Part shown: positions 33,829 through 43,479 of the stretch, piece by piece
How the letters are laid out: each line of letters starts with the position of its first letter
Position numbering within the stretch: the first letter of the stretch is position 1
From: Trichococcus ilyis
GTDB lineage: Bacteria > Bacillota > Bacilli > Lactobacillales > Aerococcaceae
Direction of reading: 5' to 3'
NCBI RefSeq assembly: GCF_900109135.1
Contig: NZ_FNYT01000003.1
Coordinates: 96,607-160,606, forward strand
DNA length: 64,000 bases
Translations under genes and position numbers: made by a program
Notes under the pieces: generated by a model
Told to the model about the DNA's origin: nothing
Database searches by the model: none
Seen by the model: only the letters and a program-made list of their open reading frames with translations

Positions 33829-35022
33829 TTATGACATTTGCTTTTTCCTCCTAGCAAACAGAAGGTAAGCAAACAGCGCCGCCAGTCCGAATCCTCCACA
33901 AAAGAGATACATGACTTGAAAACCAAACAAGCTGGCGATCACGCCCCAAAGCATCGCCCCGCCGCCGTACGCTACATCCAGAGCAGCCGAGAAAATCGCT
34001 ATCGCGCGTCCGCGTTCCTGATCGGAAATGCTTTGCAAAACAATCGTATTCATGACCGGCAGCAGACTTGCAAACCCGATTCCATATAGGACAGCCGCCA
34101 AAAGAAGATGGACAAGATCATCGGCATAAGCAAGCAGGCCAAACGCTGCACTGATACTCAGAATGCTCCCGCAAATCAAAAACGTTTGATTGATCAGATT
34201 CAGCATTTGCGGGAAGAGAAACCGGATCAGAACCGTGACGACTGTCATCACAGTAAAATAATAGCCAGCCCCGTCTATATTCTTTTCGATCGCGAACTGC
34301 GCGATAAATGCGATGACTCCGGAATTCGCGAAGCAAATCAGAAACATGATCAGACTTGGAAACATTACGCCCCGATTCTTTATGAGGGACAACGCTTCAG
34401 CCACTCCGCCCTTCGGCTTTGCTTTTTCTCCGAAAAAAAGCGTTCGTGGCGATTCCGTACTTATAAAAAAGCTCAAAACAAAAGCCAAACTTGTCAATAA
34501 AAACGCCACCCGGAATAAGGCCTCGAATCCGTATGCTTCTACAACGGCCAACCCCAACAAAGGTCCGATTGCGCCAGGGACGGCTTGGGCGATGCTGAAG
34601 TAGCCCAAACCGACAGATAGCTGTTCCTTGGGGATCAAATCTGCCGCCATGGTCGCGGCGCTAGTCGCTTGGATGCTGTTGCCGATTCCTTGGATCAAAC
34701 GTAATGCAAACAGCATAACCAACGTCTGCAGTACATTCAGCAAAGCGAAATCAAGGAACAGGATTCCCAGACCGATCGTGAGCAGCAGTCTGCGACCGTA
34801 CCGGTCCAATAAGATTCCGATCGGCAAGCGGAAAAACAAAGCCGCAATGCCTAAAATCCCTACGATGCTCCCAGCCACCGCTTTCGAACCACCAAGAGCA
34901 GTCACATATAGGGGCAACGTTCCCATTTGGGTTGTGATTGCCGTCATCGCCAAAAAGGTGATGCTGTTCACCAGGAGAAAATCCTTTGTCCAAAGCTTGC
35001 TTTTCACTTCCGTATATTCCAC
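33829..35022 (-). CDS. MFS transporter
   Basis: 397 aa with 12 predicted helices. The inter-helix motif LLDRYGRRLLL (MFS motif A, loop 2-3) is seen near residue 70. I read a GTG start at 35022, with GAGAGGG seven bases before it. It is the last gene of the amino-acid ABC operon, 12 bases after the ATPase. It could export the hydroxyacid or a related product (inference). Confidence 0.88.
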   Translation of the reverse strand: MEYTEVKSKLWTKDFLLVNSITFLAMTAITTQMGTLPLYVTALGGSKAVAGSIVGILGIAALFFRLPIGILLDRYGRRLLLTIGLGILFLDFALLNVLQTLVMLFALRLIQGIGNSIQATSAATMAADLIPKEQLSVGLGYFSIAQAVPGAIGPLLGLAVVEAYGFEALFRVAFLLTSLAFVLSFFISTESPRTLFFGEKAKPKGGVAEALSLIKNRGVMFPSLIMFLICFANSGVIAFIAQFAIEKNIDGAGYYFTVMTVVTVLIRFLFPQMLNLINQTFLICGSILSISAAFGLLAYADDLVHLLLAAVLYGIGFASLLPVMNTIVLQSISDQERGRAIAIFSAALDVAYGGGAMLWGVIASLFGFQVMYLFCGGFGLAALFAYLLFARRKKQMS

Positions 35023-35034
35023 GTGTCATCCCTC

Positions 35035-35787
35035 TCAGACTGCTGTATTGAAACGGACTTGCATCAAAAATTGTTTTGTCCGCTCTTGTTTCGGATCCTC
35101 AAACACTTCTGCAGGTGTCCCTGCTTCAACGACTACCCCGTCCGCCATGAAAACTACTTTATCCGCCACTTCTTGCGCAAACTGCATCTCATGGGTAACA
35201 ATGATCATCGTTTGCCCCGTGTCGGCCAATTGCCTCATCACATTCAACACATCCCCGACAAGTTCCGGATCAAGCGCGGATGTGGGTTCATCGAATAACA
35301 ACAATTCCGGAGATAACGCCATCGCTCGGGCAATGCCGACCCGTTGCTGCTGCCCTCCTGAAAGTTGGATCGGATACATCCCTGCTTTGTCTGCCATGCC
35401 GACTTTTTCCAGGACGGAAGTGGCGATTGTTTCCGCCAGCTTTTTGGGGACTTTCCGAGGTGTAACCAAGCCTTCCATCACATTCTGCAGGACCGTCATA
35501 TGGCTGAACAATTCATAGGATTGAAAAACCATCGCTGTTTTTCTGGCAATTTCCCGGCTCTGATGGGTTCCGATACGGCTGAGGTCATAGCGAAGGTCGC
35601 CGAGTTCATACATGCCCGCATCCGGTTGTTCCAAGAGATTCAAGCAACGCAAGAAGGTGGTTTTGCCGGAGCCGCTTGGACCGATAATGCAGACAACTTC
35701 GCCTTTATGGATGGTCAGCCCTACATTTTTCAATATTTCGTTCTTACCGAAACTTTTTTTCAGTCCACTGATTTGTGCCTGGATCAT
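35035..35787 (-). CDS. amino acid ABC transporter ATP-binding protein (second copy)
   Basis: 250 aa, polar amino acid uptake (GlnQ/HisP) class. Walker A GPSGSGKTT, signature LSGGQQQRVGIARA, Walker B LLLFDEPTSALD, H-loop VTHEM. The start at 35787 has GGAGGAG six bases upstream; the ATG two codons earlier is too close. It is a paralogue of the ATPase at 38049-38795 in the same operon. Confidence 0.93.
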   Translation of the reverse strand: MIQAQISGLKKSFGKNEILKNVGLTIHKGEVVCIIGPSGSGKTTFLRCLNLLEQPDAGMYELGDLRYDLSRIGTHQSREIARKTAMVFQSYELFSHMTVLQNVMEGLVTPRKVPKKLAETIATSVLEKVGMADKAGMYPIQLSGGQQQRVGIARAMALSPELLLFDEPTSALDPELVGDVLNVMRQLADTGQTMIIVTHEMQFAQEVADKVVFMADGVVVEAGTPAEVFEDPKQERTKQFLMQVRFNTAV

Positions 35788-35815
35788 CGTCATCTCCTCC
35801 TTCTTTTTTGGATTC

Positions 35816-36787
35816 TCAAAGTGAAATCGTATTGCGGCAACTACCTGCGATTATGATGTCCCGCGCATTGGTCAACGAAGTCTCCACAATCTCCTGCACG
35901 GCCAATTCTGTATGGTAGGCAATATGTGGGGTGATCATGACATTAGGTAGAGCCGTCAAGCGCGAATAATACGGGTTCTTTTCCCAACCGACGGAGAAAT
36001 ATTTTTCCTCATCCTCCAATGCATCCAATGCTGCACCAGCCAATTTCCCGGTTGCTAACGCTTCGATCAGCGCTTCGGTATCAACAATTTTTCCGCGCGC
36101 CGTATTCACAAGACAGCTGCCGGGCTTCATTTTTGTAAAATTTTCCTTAGAAAAAAGATGTGTGGACTTTTCGGATAAGGGGATGTGGATGGACAGAACA
36201 TCCGATTCCTTCAGTAGTTCTTCAAAAGGAACATAGCTGACTTTCCCTTTCAGGCGCGGATTTTCTTTTGAACTGGTGGCGATCACGCGCCCGCCTAAAG
36301 CATGGATCCCTTCGGCAACGACAGAACCGATCCGGCCGGTTCCCAGTATTCCGACCGTCACATCCTGCAATTCCCTGCCGATCGCTGCTTTGCGTGATGA
36401 TTTTGTCTGCAGCACTGCCGGAACATTCCGCAGCACCATCAATATCGACATGATCGCAAAATGGCCGACAGATGTGGGACTGTAGGAAGGCACGTTCGTC
36501 ACGGTCAAGCCGTATTTCTGGGCCCATTCGAAGTTGATGCCATCCACACCGGTCGATTTGACCGACAATTGGTGGATCCCTTGTTCCCGCAATTTGCGGT
36601 AGAGCAGCTCGCTTTGGCGCATTTCCGGGCTCGGATACAGGCAGACGCCATCATGCGGGCCGGCGAAATGGACATTCTCGCTGGATATGCCTTCGTTGAT
36701 GATGGTCACGGGTATCTTGTTGCTGAAACTCCAGCGTTTGATGAACTTTTCTTCATCTGCGCTGACGCCATAATAAATCAATCTCAT
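35816..36787 (-). CDS. D-2-hydroxyacid dehydrogenase (NAD-dependent)
   Basis: 323 aa, D-isomer-specific family (D-LDH/D-HicDH/VanH type). NAD motif VGILGTGRIGSVVAEGI (GxGxxG), the substrate Arg in VNTARGKIVDTEAL, the Glu in AALDALEDEE, and the catalytic His in ITPHIAYHTE. It reduces a 2-keto acid to the D-2-hydroxy acid. With the aminotransferase encoded 11 bases upstream it could convert imported amino acids to D-hydroxyacids while regenerating NAD+ (inference). Confidence 0.92.
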   Translation of the reverse strand: MRLIYYGVSADEEKFIKRWSFSNKIPVTIINEGISSENVHFAGPHDGVCLYPSPEMRQSELLYRKLREQGIHQLSVKSTGVDGINFEWAQKYGLTVTNVPSYSPTSVGHFAIMSILMVLRNVPAVLQTKSSRKAAIGRELQDVTVGILGTGRIGSVVAEGIHALGGRVIATSSKENPRLKGKVSYVPFEELLKESDVLSIHIPLSEKSTHLFSKENFTKMKPGSCLVNTARGKIVDTEALIEALATGKLAGAALDALEDEEKYFSVGWEKNPYYSRLTALPNVMITPHIAYHTELAVQEIVETSLTNARDIIIAGSCRNTISL

Positions 36788-36798
36788 ACTTTCCCTCC

Positions 36799-38019
36799 TC
36801 AGATCACTTGTTTGCAGGATGCGGGTGTCGCTTGTTCCAACGCTTCACCGATTACTTTCACACCGTCCACGATTTCCGAAAGTGTCGGTTTTGTGAAGTT
36901 CAAACGGAAAGAACGTTCATAACCTTCCTGCGCCACGCTCATCACATTGCCGGGGATGACGGCAACCTTGGCTTCGTCCAATGCCGTATAGAATGTTTCA
37001 GGATCCAGATCATCGGCCATCTTGCAGCAGATAAAGTAGCCGCCGGTCGGTTTAATGAACTGAATTTTGTCTTCAGGCAACGCTTCAAGCCCCGCAATCA
37101 TCGCTTCAAACTTTTCTTTGTAATACAGCTTCAAGGCCGAGACATGTTCTTCAAACTGGTGATTCTGCATGAATTCCGCCAGCATCACTTGCCAATAGAA
37201 ATTGGTGTGGGAGTCGGATACTTGCTTGGCTAAAGCCAATTTTTCCATAATTTCATCCGGCGCCATAATGAAACCTAACCGCGCGCTGGGTGCCAAAATT
37301 TTGGAAAACGAACCCGCATACATGACGCGCCCGTCCGTGTCCATCTCCTTCAGCTTCATGATCGGTTCGCCATAGTACAGCAGGTCGCCATAAGGGTCAT
37401 CCTCGAAAATCAGCACATCATATTTTTGGGCCAAGCTGTAGATGGCTTGGCGTTTTTCCAGCGGGATCGATGTCCCCAACGGATTTTGGAATGTCGGAAT
37501 CAGGTAAATGAACTTGATGCGTTGCTCGAAACGCAGCAGTTCTTCCAGCGCTTCCAGATCGACGGATTCTTCCGTAACGTTCATCGGAATCGGTATGGGA
37601 ATGGCGCCATACCCTTTGATCGCATTCACCGCCCCCGAAAAGGTCTGTTCCTCGCAGAGCACGATGTCTCCTTCATCGCACAGGACTTTCACGGCAATAT
37701 CCATTGCTTGGGTGGAACCCGATGTAATCAGCACCTGTTCCTCATTGTGAAGATTGGCGGTTTTCGCCAAGCGTTCTTTGACCAGCTTACGCAGCAAGGG
37801 ATAACCTTCGGAAGCGCCATATTGCAAAAACGTTTCCGGATCGACTTCTGTGTATAATTTTTGCGAAATTTTTTGGAGTGTCTCCATCGGGAAAGCTTCA
37901 ACCGGCGGAAAGCCGTAAGCAAATGAGATCACATCTTTGAGTTCCATGTTTTTGCTTGCATTTTCCCGCAAGGGGGATGTTTTCAATTCCTTGATACGGT
38001 TTGCGAAACGATATGCCAT
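36799..38019 (-). CDS. PLP-dependent aminotransferase, class I/II (2-aminoadipate/aromatic type)
   Basis: 406 aa, fold-type I aminotransferase related to LysN/MocR-type catalytic domains, without a DNA-binding domain. The Schiff-base Lys is in MYAGSFSKILAPSARLGF, cofactor binding is seen at SGSTQAMDIA and EDDPYGDL, and the C-terminal Arg is at SFRLNFT. It makes 2-keto acids from amino acids, substrates for the dehydrogenase encoded next. GAGGAGG precedes the ATG. Confidence 0.9.
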   Translation of the reverse strand: MAYRFANRIKELKTSPLRENASKNMELKDVISFAYGFPPVEAFPMETLQKISQKLYTEVDPETFLQYGASEGYPLLRKLVKERLAKTANLHNEEQVLITSGSTQAMDIAVKVLCDEGDIVLCEEQTFSGAVNAIKGYGAIPIPIPMNVTEESVDLEALEELLRFEQRIKFIYLIPTFQNPLGTSIPLEKRQAIYSLAQKYDVLIFEDDPYGDLLYYGEPIMKLKEMDTDGRVMYAGSFSKILAPSARLGFIMAPDEIMEKLALAKQVSDSHTNFYWQVMLAEFMQNHQFEEHVSALKLYYKEKFEAMIAGLEALPEDKIQFIKPTGGYFICCKMADDLDPETFYTALDEAKVAVIPGNVMSVAQEGYERSFRLNFTKPTLSEIVDGVKVIGEALEQATPASCKQVI

Positions 38020-38048
38020 CTGATCTCCTCCTCTTCCATTCTTTCTGT

Positions 38049-38795
38049 CTATCTTGCCATTTGGGTCATGAATCGGGCCAAAAAGGCTTTGGTGCGCTCC
38101 TCTTTGGTCTGCTCGAACACTTCTTTCGGGCTCCCTTGTTCAACGACCTGGCCATTTTCCATGAAGACTATTTTGTCCGACACTTCATAAGCGAATTTCA
38201 TCTCATGCGTCACCATCACCATCGTCGCGCCCGTTTCGGCGATGTCGCGCAGGAGCGTCAGCGTCTGTCCCACCAGTTCCGGATCCAAGGCGGAAGTCGG
38301 TTCATCGAACAGGATCACTTTCGGATCCAAGGCCAAGGCCCTTGCGATGCCGACCCGTTGCTGCTGGCCGCCGGATAATTGGCTCGGATAAAAATCTTTG
38401 CGTTCGGACAAGCCCACTTGCTCAAGCAGCGTATCCGCCAATACGTAAGCCTCTTCTTTCGTCTTCTTTTTCGTCAGAACAAGCGGCATCACGATGTTTT
38501 CGCGCGCCGTCTTGTTTTGGAACAACGCATAATTCTGGAAGACCATCGCGGTTTGGCGTTGGTGCGCCAAAATTTCTTTCGGATTGGCTTTGTTGACGAC
38601 CGTTTCGGTTTCCCCCAACAGGATGCTGCCTTCATCCGCCTTTTCCAAAAAATTCAGGCAGCGGAGAAAGGTCGTTTTGCCGGAACCGCTTGGCCCCAGA
38701 AGGGTGACGACTTCCCCTTTGGCGACATCCATATCGATGCCTTTGAGTACTTCCTGCTTGCCGAAGCGCTTGTGGATATTGCGTACTTCCATCAT
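38049..38795 (-). CDS. amino acid ABC transporter ATP-binding protein (first copy)
   Basis: 248 aa, GlnQ class. Walker A GPSGSGKTTFL, signature LSGGQQQRVGIARA, Walker B VILFDEPTSALD. The start at 38795 (MMEVRNIHKRF) has AGGAGG eight bases before, and its ATG overlaps the permease TGA (ATGA), so the two are translationally coupled. Confidence 0.93.
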   Translation of the reverse strand: MMEVRNIHKRFGKQEVLKGIDMDVAKGEVVTLLGPSGSGKTTFLRCLNFLEKADEGSILLGETETVVNKANPKEILAHQRQTAMVFQNYALFQNKTARENIVMPLVLTKKKTKEEAYVLADTLLEQVGLSERKDFYPSQLSGGQQQRVGIARALALDPKVILFDEPTSALDPELVGQTLTLLRDIAETGATMVMVTHEMKFAYEVSDKIVFMENGQVVEQGSPKEVFEQTKEERTKAFLARFMTQMAR

Positions 38796-39502
38796 AAAAT
38801 CGCCCTCCTCAATTTGCGGGTCATGCGTTCCTCCAGAAGTTGCGCAGTTTTTTCGATCACCAGGCTGATCCCCCAATAGATGACAGCAACCGCCACATAG
38901 GCTTCCAGGAAGCGATAGTTTTGCTGGGCGGTGATCTTCGCAGCCGCAAAAACATCGACGACACTGACCATCGAGGCCAAGGAAGAAGCCTTCACCAAGG
39001 TGATCAACAAATTACTGAACATCGGCAATGAAATCGGAATCGCTTGCGGCAACAGCATCCGGCGAATCGTTTGCAGATTGGTCATGCCCATCGATTTGGC
39101 CGCGTCGAACTGCCCCGGTTTGATGGCCGCGAATGCCCCGCGGAACACTTCGCTGCTGTTGATTGTGGCGAACAGGCTCAAGGCGGCGACGGCGATCCAG
39201 ACCATGTTGAAATCCCGGAACCGCAGCGACCAATTCATCGATTCCGCCCAAACATCGAACTGCTTGGACGAAACCAGATACAAAGCGAGAATGATCAATA
39301 CCATCGGAATGCCTTTCAACAGCGTGACTGCCACCTGGAAAAATTGGGTCAATCCTTTGATGCGGTAAAGCCTGATCAGCGCAATGGCCAATCCCAAAAC
39401 AACGCCGATGACCAAAGCTGTGATTGCCATGAATAATGTTGTGCCGATGTATTGGCTCGCTACTTTCAATGATTCGATCATCACCTCAAATTTGAAACTC
39501 AT
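38792..39502 (-). CDS. amino acid ABC transporter permease (second)
   Basis: 236 aa, HisM/GlnP class, about five helices with the EAA-type loop at AAKSMGMTNLQTIRRMLLPQ. The start at 39502 is preferred over 39511, because AAAGG is nine bases from the former and touches the latter. It is encoded directly after the binding protein (15 bases). Confidence 0.92.
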   Translation of the reverse strand: MSFKFEVMIESLKVASQYIGTTLFMAITALVIGVVLGLAIALIRLYRIKGLTQFFQVAVTLLKGIPMVLIILALYLVSSKQFDVWAESMNWSLRFRDFNMVWIAVAALSLFATINSSEVFRGAFAAIKPGQFDAAKSMGMTNLQTIRRMLLPQAIPISLPMFSNLLITLVKASSLASMVSVVDVFAAAKITAQQNYRFLEAYVAVAVIYWGISLVIEKTAQLLEERMTRKLRRAIL

Positions 39503-39517
39503 GGCTCTCATCCTTTC

Positions 39518-40336
39518 TTATTCCGGCACGTAATCACCATCTAGATATTCTTCGGAAAGTTCTTTTATCGTTCCGTCCGCTTTCAGTTCCTCCAAAGCTG
39601 TATTCACGGCATCGATGAAGGCTTGATCGGTTTCTTTGTTGAACAACAGGTAGGCATCCGAATTATGGACCGGTTCGCTGCCGACTTCCAGGTTTTCGCT
39701 GAACGATTTGTTCCAGTTGTCCACTTGATATTTCGGAGCCAAAGAGGCATCCACCGCTCCGGACGTGATCGCCTGGACGATTTGTTCGTTGTTGTATTCC
39801 CCATAAACCAATTCGAAAGCCCCCGGATTTTCTGCTAAGTACGTTTCAGCCATTGCTGCCTGGTTCGTTGCGGTCGTTGCGTAGACTTTTTTGCCGGCCA
39901 GATCGTCGAAAGTGTTATAAACCGTTCCTGCGTCCGGGTCCGAAACGATGTACGTATCCCATACCACGTAGCCGACATCGCCGTAGACAAATTTTTCCTG
40001 GCGCTCTTCATTCACTTCATATTCGAAGGCTGACATCTGCACCTTGCCGCTTTCCAGGTTGGACAATGTCGTCGGGAAGTCGGCTCCTTCAAAAGTGAAC
40101 GTATAGTCCGTCAATTTTTCATCAATGGCTCTCACTACCGCGACATCATAGCCATCGTATTCGCCATTTTCATCTAGATACGCATATGGCAAGGCTTCGT
40201 TCCCTGTGCCGACTTTGATCTCTGTCGCTCCGCTGTCCGCGTCACTTGCAGTATCAGCCGAACCGCTGCTGCACCCAGCCAAGATAACACCTGCTGCCAA
40301 TAAACTTGCTCCGAATCCGAATGTTGATTTTTTCAT
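39518..40336 (-). CDS. amino acid ABC transporter substrate-binding lipoprotein
   Basis: 272 aa, family 3 binding protein (SBP_bac_3). Signal peptide and lipobox GVILAGCSSG; the start of the mature domain is EIKVGTGNEALPYAYLDENG, with VAVVRAIDEKL following. It lies between the two permease genes. It is the only binding protein in the operon, so both permeases probably serve it. GGAGG precedes the ATG at 40336. Confidence 0.93.
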   Translation of the reverse strand: MKKSTFGFGASLLAAGVILAGCSSGSADTASDADSGATEIKVGTGNEALPYAYLDENGEYDGYDVAVVRAIDEKLTDYTFTFEGADFPTTLSNLESGKVQMSAFEYEVNEERQEKFVYGDVGYVVWDTYIVSDPDAGTVYNTFDDLAGKKVYATTATNQAAMAETYLAENPGAFELVYGEYNNEQIVQAITSGAVDASLAPKYQVDNWNKSFSENLEVGSEPVHNSDAYLLFNKETDQAFIDAVNTALEELKADGTIKELSEEYLDGDYVPE

Positions 40337-40350
40337 AAATGAATCCTCCT

Positions 40351-41121
40351 TCAATTTATCTCGATTTTTTGGACTTTTTGGATTTTCTGACTCTTTCTGA
40401 TGATTGCCAGTCTTGGCAGTCGGAACGGCGTTGTTTTCGCTTGCGTGAAGCTCATCCGTTTTTCCAACAGGGCGAAGACTCTTTCAAGAATGACGCTCAA
40501 GGTAATAAACAGAACCGCTGCCCCTACATAGCCCTCCAACGTATGGAAGGTGACGGCACCGATGGCCCGCGCTTTCCCGACCACATCCACGATCCCGATC
40601 GTGAAAGCCAGGGATGTGTCCTGCAGCAAAGCGACGGTGGTGGTTCCGAATGACGGCAATGCCACGCGGACCACTTGCGGAAGAATTACACGTAAGTACA
40701 TTTGCGAATTGGTCAGCCCGCAAGCGATACTCGCTTCTTTCTGCGTGACCGGGACACTCAGGATCGCGGCGCGGATGGTCTCCGATTGGAAAGCCGCAGT
40801 GTTCAATCCGTAGGTGATGTAGATGAAAATGATCTTGTCCCAGGATGACACATCGATCTGGATCGCCTGCAACAAACTCGGCACACCGTAATAAACGACA
40901 TACAGCTGTACAAGGATCGGTGTCCCGCGGATGAATGAAACAAAGACGGCGGCCAGCTGACTGAAAATCGGTATTTTTTCCACCCGCATGAACGCGATCA
41001 GGCTTCCGAGCACCAGACCCACCAGCGTCGCGATCGCCACAATCATCAACGTCACGGGCAACGCACTGAGAATTTTGGGAAAGTATTCCCAGACGAGATC
41101 CCAACTAAAGAAACTTGACAT
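40351..41121 (-). CDS. amino acid ABC transporter permease (first)
   Basis: 256 aa, HisQ/GlnP class, with the EAA-type loop EASIACGLTNSQMYLRVILPQ and FIRGTPILVQLYVVYYG near residue 60. It is the first gene of the operon, with AGGAGG before the ATG. Confidence 0.92.
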   Translation of the reverse strand: MSSFFSWDLVWEYFPKILSALPVTLMIVAIATLVGLVLGSLIAFMRVEKIPIFSQLAAVFVSFIRGTPILVQLYVVYYGVPSLLQAIQIDVSSWDKIIFIYITYGLNTAAFQSETIRAAILSVPVTQKEASIACGLTNSQMYLRVILPQVVRVALPSFGTTTVALLQDTSLAFTIGIVDVVGKARAIGAVTFHTLEGYVGAAVLFITLSVILERVFALLEKRMSFTQAKTTPFRLPRLAIIRKSQKIQKVQKIEIN

Positions 41122-41186
41122 TGTATTTCCTCCTCTCCTATTTATTTATGTAATCCAGATCGTTTTGAACTTTCTGAATTTCCAAT

Positions 41187-41216
41187 AGAATACCTTACCG
41201 TCCCGCCCTTCCACAA
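41187..41216 (-). promoter_or_regulatory. candidate promoter of the amino-acid ABC operon
   Basis: TTGTGG (41211-41216), 18 bp, TATTCT (41187-41192) on the minus strand, about 65 bases before the first ATG. Confidence 0.45.
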
Positions 41217-41367
41217 TATGCCGGGGCTTTTCTATAATTTAATTCGTAAATATCGTGCTTTTGATTATGAAAATAAAAAATGAAGCGCAACCATGGTTGT
41301 TTTATTTTGTGGGGGAAATCTGGTTTGGGCTCGGAGGAACAGTTTTGGAGGGTTTGAGGAGGCCCTC

Positions 41368-41496
41368 CTCCGGTGAAGCAGGTCTCGCCGGAGATCCGCT
41401 CCAGCTTTTGCCGATTTCCTCCGGTTGGACGGGCTTCATCGGAGATGAAGATCCGTTTTTGGTGCTGAACTCCGGCAGGCCGGTCCTCGGCCGGAG
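41368..41496. repeat. three-palindrome intergenic array G
   Basis: Units at 41368-41393, 41419-41444 and 41470-41496, each 51 bp apart. The third unit extends to AACTCCGGC/GCCGGAGTT. Units one and two closely resemble those of array F in order and in the flanking words (GGAGATCCG, GGAGATGAA). It lies beyond the sufB terminator and upstream of the amino-acid operon promoter. Confidence 0.85.
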
Positions 41497-41550
41497 TTCC
41501 GGCCCAGTTTGCTGTTATCCGGTGATCCATCAACACCGTCTGGAGAACGC

Positions 41551-41588
41551 AAAAAAACCGCAAACGCTAATGAATCAACGTTTGCGGT
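41551..41588 (-). terminator. suf operon terminator
   Basis: Perfect 10-bp stem ACCGCAAACG/CGTTTGCGGT with a 12-base loop and a T-run on the minus strand, 15 bases past the sufB stop. Confidence 0.92.
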
Positions 41589-41602
41589 TCTGTATTAGTG
41601 TA

Positions 41603-42997
41603 TTACCCCACTGACCCTTCCATCTCATAAGCAATCAGTCTGTTCAGTTCGACTGCATACTCCATCGGAAGCTCTTTGGTGAATGGCTCGACGAAGCCCA
41701 TGACGATCATTTCTGTCGCTTGGGACTCGCTGAGGCCGCGGCTCATCAGGTAGTAGAGCTGCTCTTCAGAGATTTTGGAAACTTTGGCTTCGTGCTCCAG
41801 GGAGACGTTGCCGTTGTGGATCTCGTTGAACGGGATTGTATCGGAAGTGGAGATGTCGTCCATGATGATCGTGTCGCATTCGATATGCGAGATCGATCCT
41901 TCCGATTTCTTGCCGAACTTCACTTGTCCGCGGTAGTTCACGGCCCCGCCGTCTTTGGCGATCGATTTCGAGACGATCGAACTGGACGTGTGCGGTGCGT
42001 TGTGGATCATTTTCGCACCGGTATCCTGTTGTTGGTCTTTGCCGGCGAAAGCGACGGAAAGCATCGTTCCTTTGGCGCCGCGTCCGTTCAGGATGACGCT
42101 CGGGTATTTCATGGTCACTTTTGACCCCAAGTTGCCGTCGATCCATTCCATCGTTGCGTTTTCCTGAGCTACGGCGCGTTTCGTCACCAGGTTATAAACA
42201 TTGCCTGACCAGTTTTGGATGGTCGTGTAGCGGCAGTAAGCATCCTTCTTCACGATGATCTCAACCACTGCGCAATGCAGGCTATCGGCCGAATAGGTCG
42301 GGGCTGTACAGCCTTCGACATAGTGGACGCTGGCGCCTTCGTCAACGACGATCAGTGTGCGTTCGAATTGGCCGGAGCCTTCGTTGTTGATCCGGAAGTA
42401 AGTCTGCAGCGGCACTTCGCAGACGACGCCTTTGGGCACATAGATGAACGTGCCGCCGGACCAGACGGCCGAATTCAAGGCCGCTTCGAAGTTGTCGGTC
42501 GGCGGAACAATGCTGGCGAAGTGTTCCTTGAAGATTTCCGGATATTCCTTCAGGGCCGTGTCCGTATCGGTGAAGATGATGCCCAGTTTCTCGAATTCGT
42601 CCTTCATGTTGTGGTAGACGGCTTCCGATTCGTACTGGACCGTTACGCCGGCCAGGTAAGCGCGTTCGGCTTCCGGGATCCCGATTTTTTCGAAGGTTTC
42701 CTTGATTTCGTCAGGCACATCTTCCCAGGTCCGGGCCACTTTGTCGGTTGCCTTCTGGAAATAGGTGATGTCATCGAAGTCCAAGTGGGTAAGATCCGGT
42801 CCCCAATTCGGCAACTTCGATTTTTGGTAGGCTTCCAATGATTTGAGACGGAAATCCAGCATCCATTCCGGCTCTTCCTTTGACTTGGATATTTCCCTGA
42901 CGATTTCTTCCGTCAGGCCTTTTCCGGTCGAATAGATGATTTTTGCGTCGTCATGAAAGCCAAATTTATAATCGTCAACTACTGGTACTTCACTCAT
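41603..42997 (-). CDS. sufB: Fe-S cluster assembly protein SufB
   Basis: 464 aa, scaffold subunit of the SufBCD complex on which iron-sulfur clusters are built. The beta-helix core includes [10 protein letters not shown] with the conserved Cys, and the C-terminal part has [23 protein letters not shown]. It is the last gene of sufCDSUB. Its ATG overlaps the sufU stop (ATGA). Confidence 0.96.
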   Translation of the reverse strand: MSEVPVVDDYKFGFHDDAKIIYSTGKGLTEEIVREISKSKEEPEWMLDFRLKSLEAYQKSKLPNWGPDLTHLDFDDITYFQKATDKVARTWEDVPDEIKETFEKIGIPEAERAYLAGVTVQYESEAVYHNMKDEFEKLGIIFTDTDTALKEYPEIFKEHFASIVPPTDNFEAALNSAVWSGGTFIYVPKGVVCEVPLQTYFRINNEGSGQFERTLIVVDEGASVHYVEGCTAPTYSADSLHCAVVEIIVKKDAYCRYTTIQNWSGNVYNLVTKRAVAQENATMEWIDGNLGSKVTMKYPSVILNGRGAKGTMLSVAFAGKDQQQDTGAKMIHNAPHTSSSIVSKSIAKDGGAVNYRGQVKFGKKSEGSISHIECDTIIMDDISTSDTIPFNEIHNGNVSLEHEAKVSKISEEQLYYLMSRGLSESQATEMIVMGFVEPFTKELPMEYAVELNRLIAYEMEGSVG

Positions 42998-43479
42998 ATG
43001 ATCTCTCCTTCATGCGGGGATTCCGCTGTTGCTTCCCCATTTTCTTTTTTGTCCTGGAGGATCGCTCTTTCCAATGCCTTCCAAGCCAAAGTGGCGCATT
43101 TGATGCGGGCCGGGAATTTGGCGACGCCGTTCAGGACGATCGCTTCGCCGAGGTGCTGCTCATTCGGCTCGATTTTGTCCTGGACGAGCAGGAAAAATTC
43201 CTCCGCCAAGGCCAAAGCCTCTGCTTTCGTCTTGCCGATGACCACGTCCGTCATCATGCTGGCGCTGGCTGTGCTGATGCTGCAGCCGTGGCCGGAGAAT
43301 TTTGCGGCCGTGATTGTGTCGCCTTCCATCGCCAATTGCAGCGTGATGACGTCGCCGCAGGTCGGGTTATTCAGCTCGATCTGTTCGTCGGCGTTTTCCA
43401 GGGTGCCGTAGTTGTGCGGATGGCTGGAGTGGTCAAGAATGACATGGCGGTACAGGTTTTCTAGTTTAGATAAAGCCAT
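42994..43479 (-). CDS. sufU: Fe-S cluster assembly sulfur-transfer protein SufU
   Basis: 161 aa, zinc-dependent sulfur acceptor for SufS. The zinc/cysteine ligands are visible in [14 protein letters not shown] and [11 protein letters not shown], plus [10 protein letters not shown]. It overlaps sufS by 14 bases and sufB by four. Confidence 0.95.
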   Translation of the reverse strand: MALSKLENLYRHVILDHSSHPHNYGTLENADEQIELNNPTCGDVITLQLAMEGDTITAAKFSGHGCSISTASASMMTDVVIGKTKAEALALAEEFFLLVQDKIEPNEQHLGEAIVLNGVAKFPARIKCATLAWKALERAILQDKKENGEATAESPHEGEII

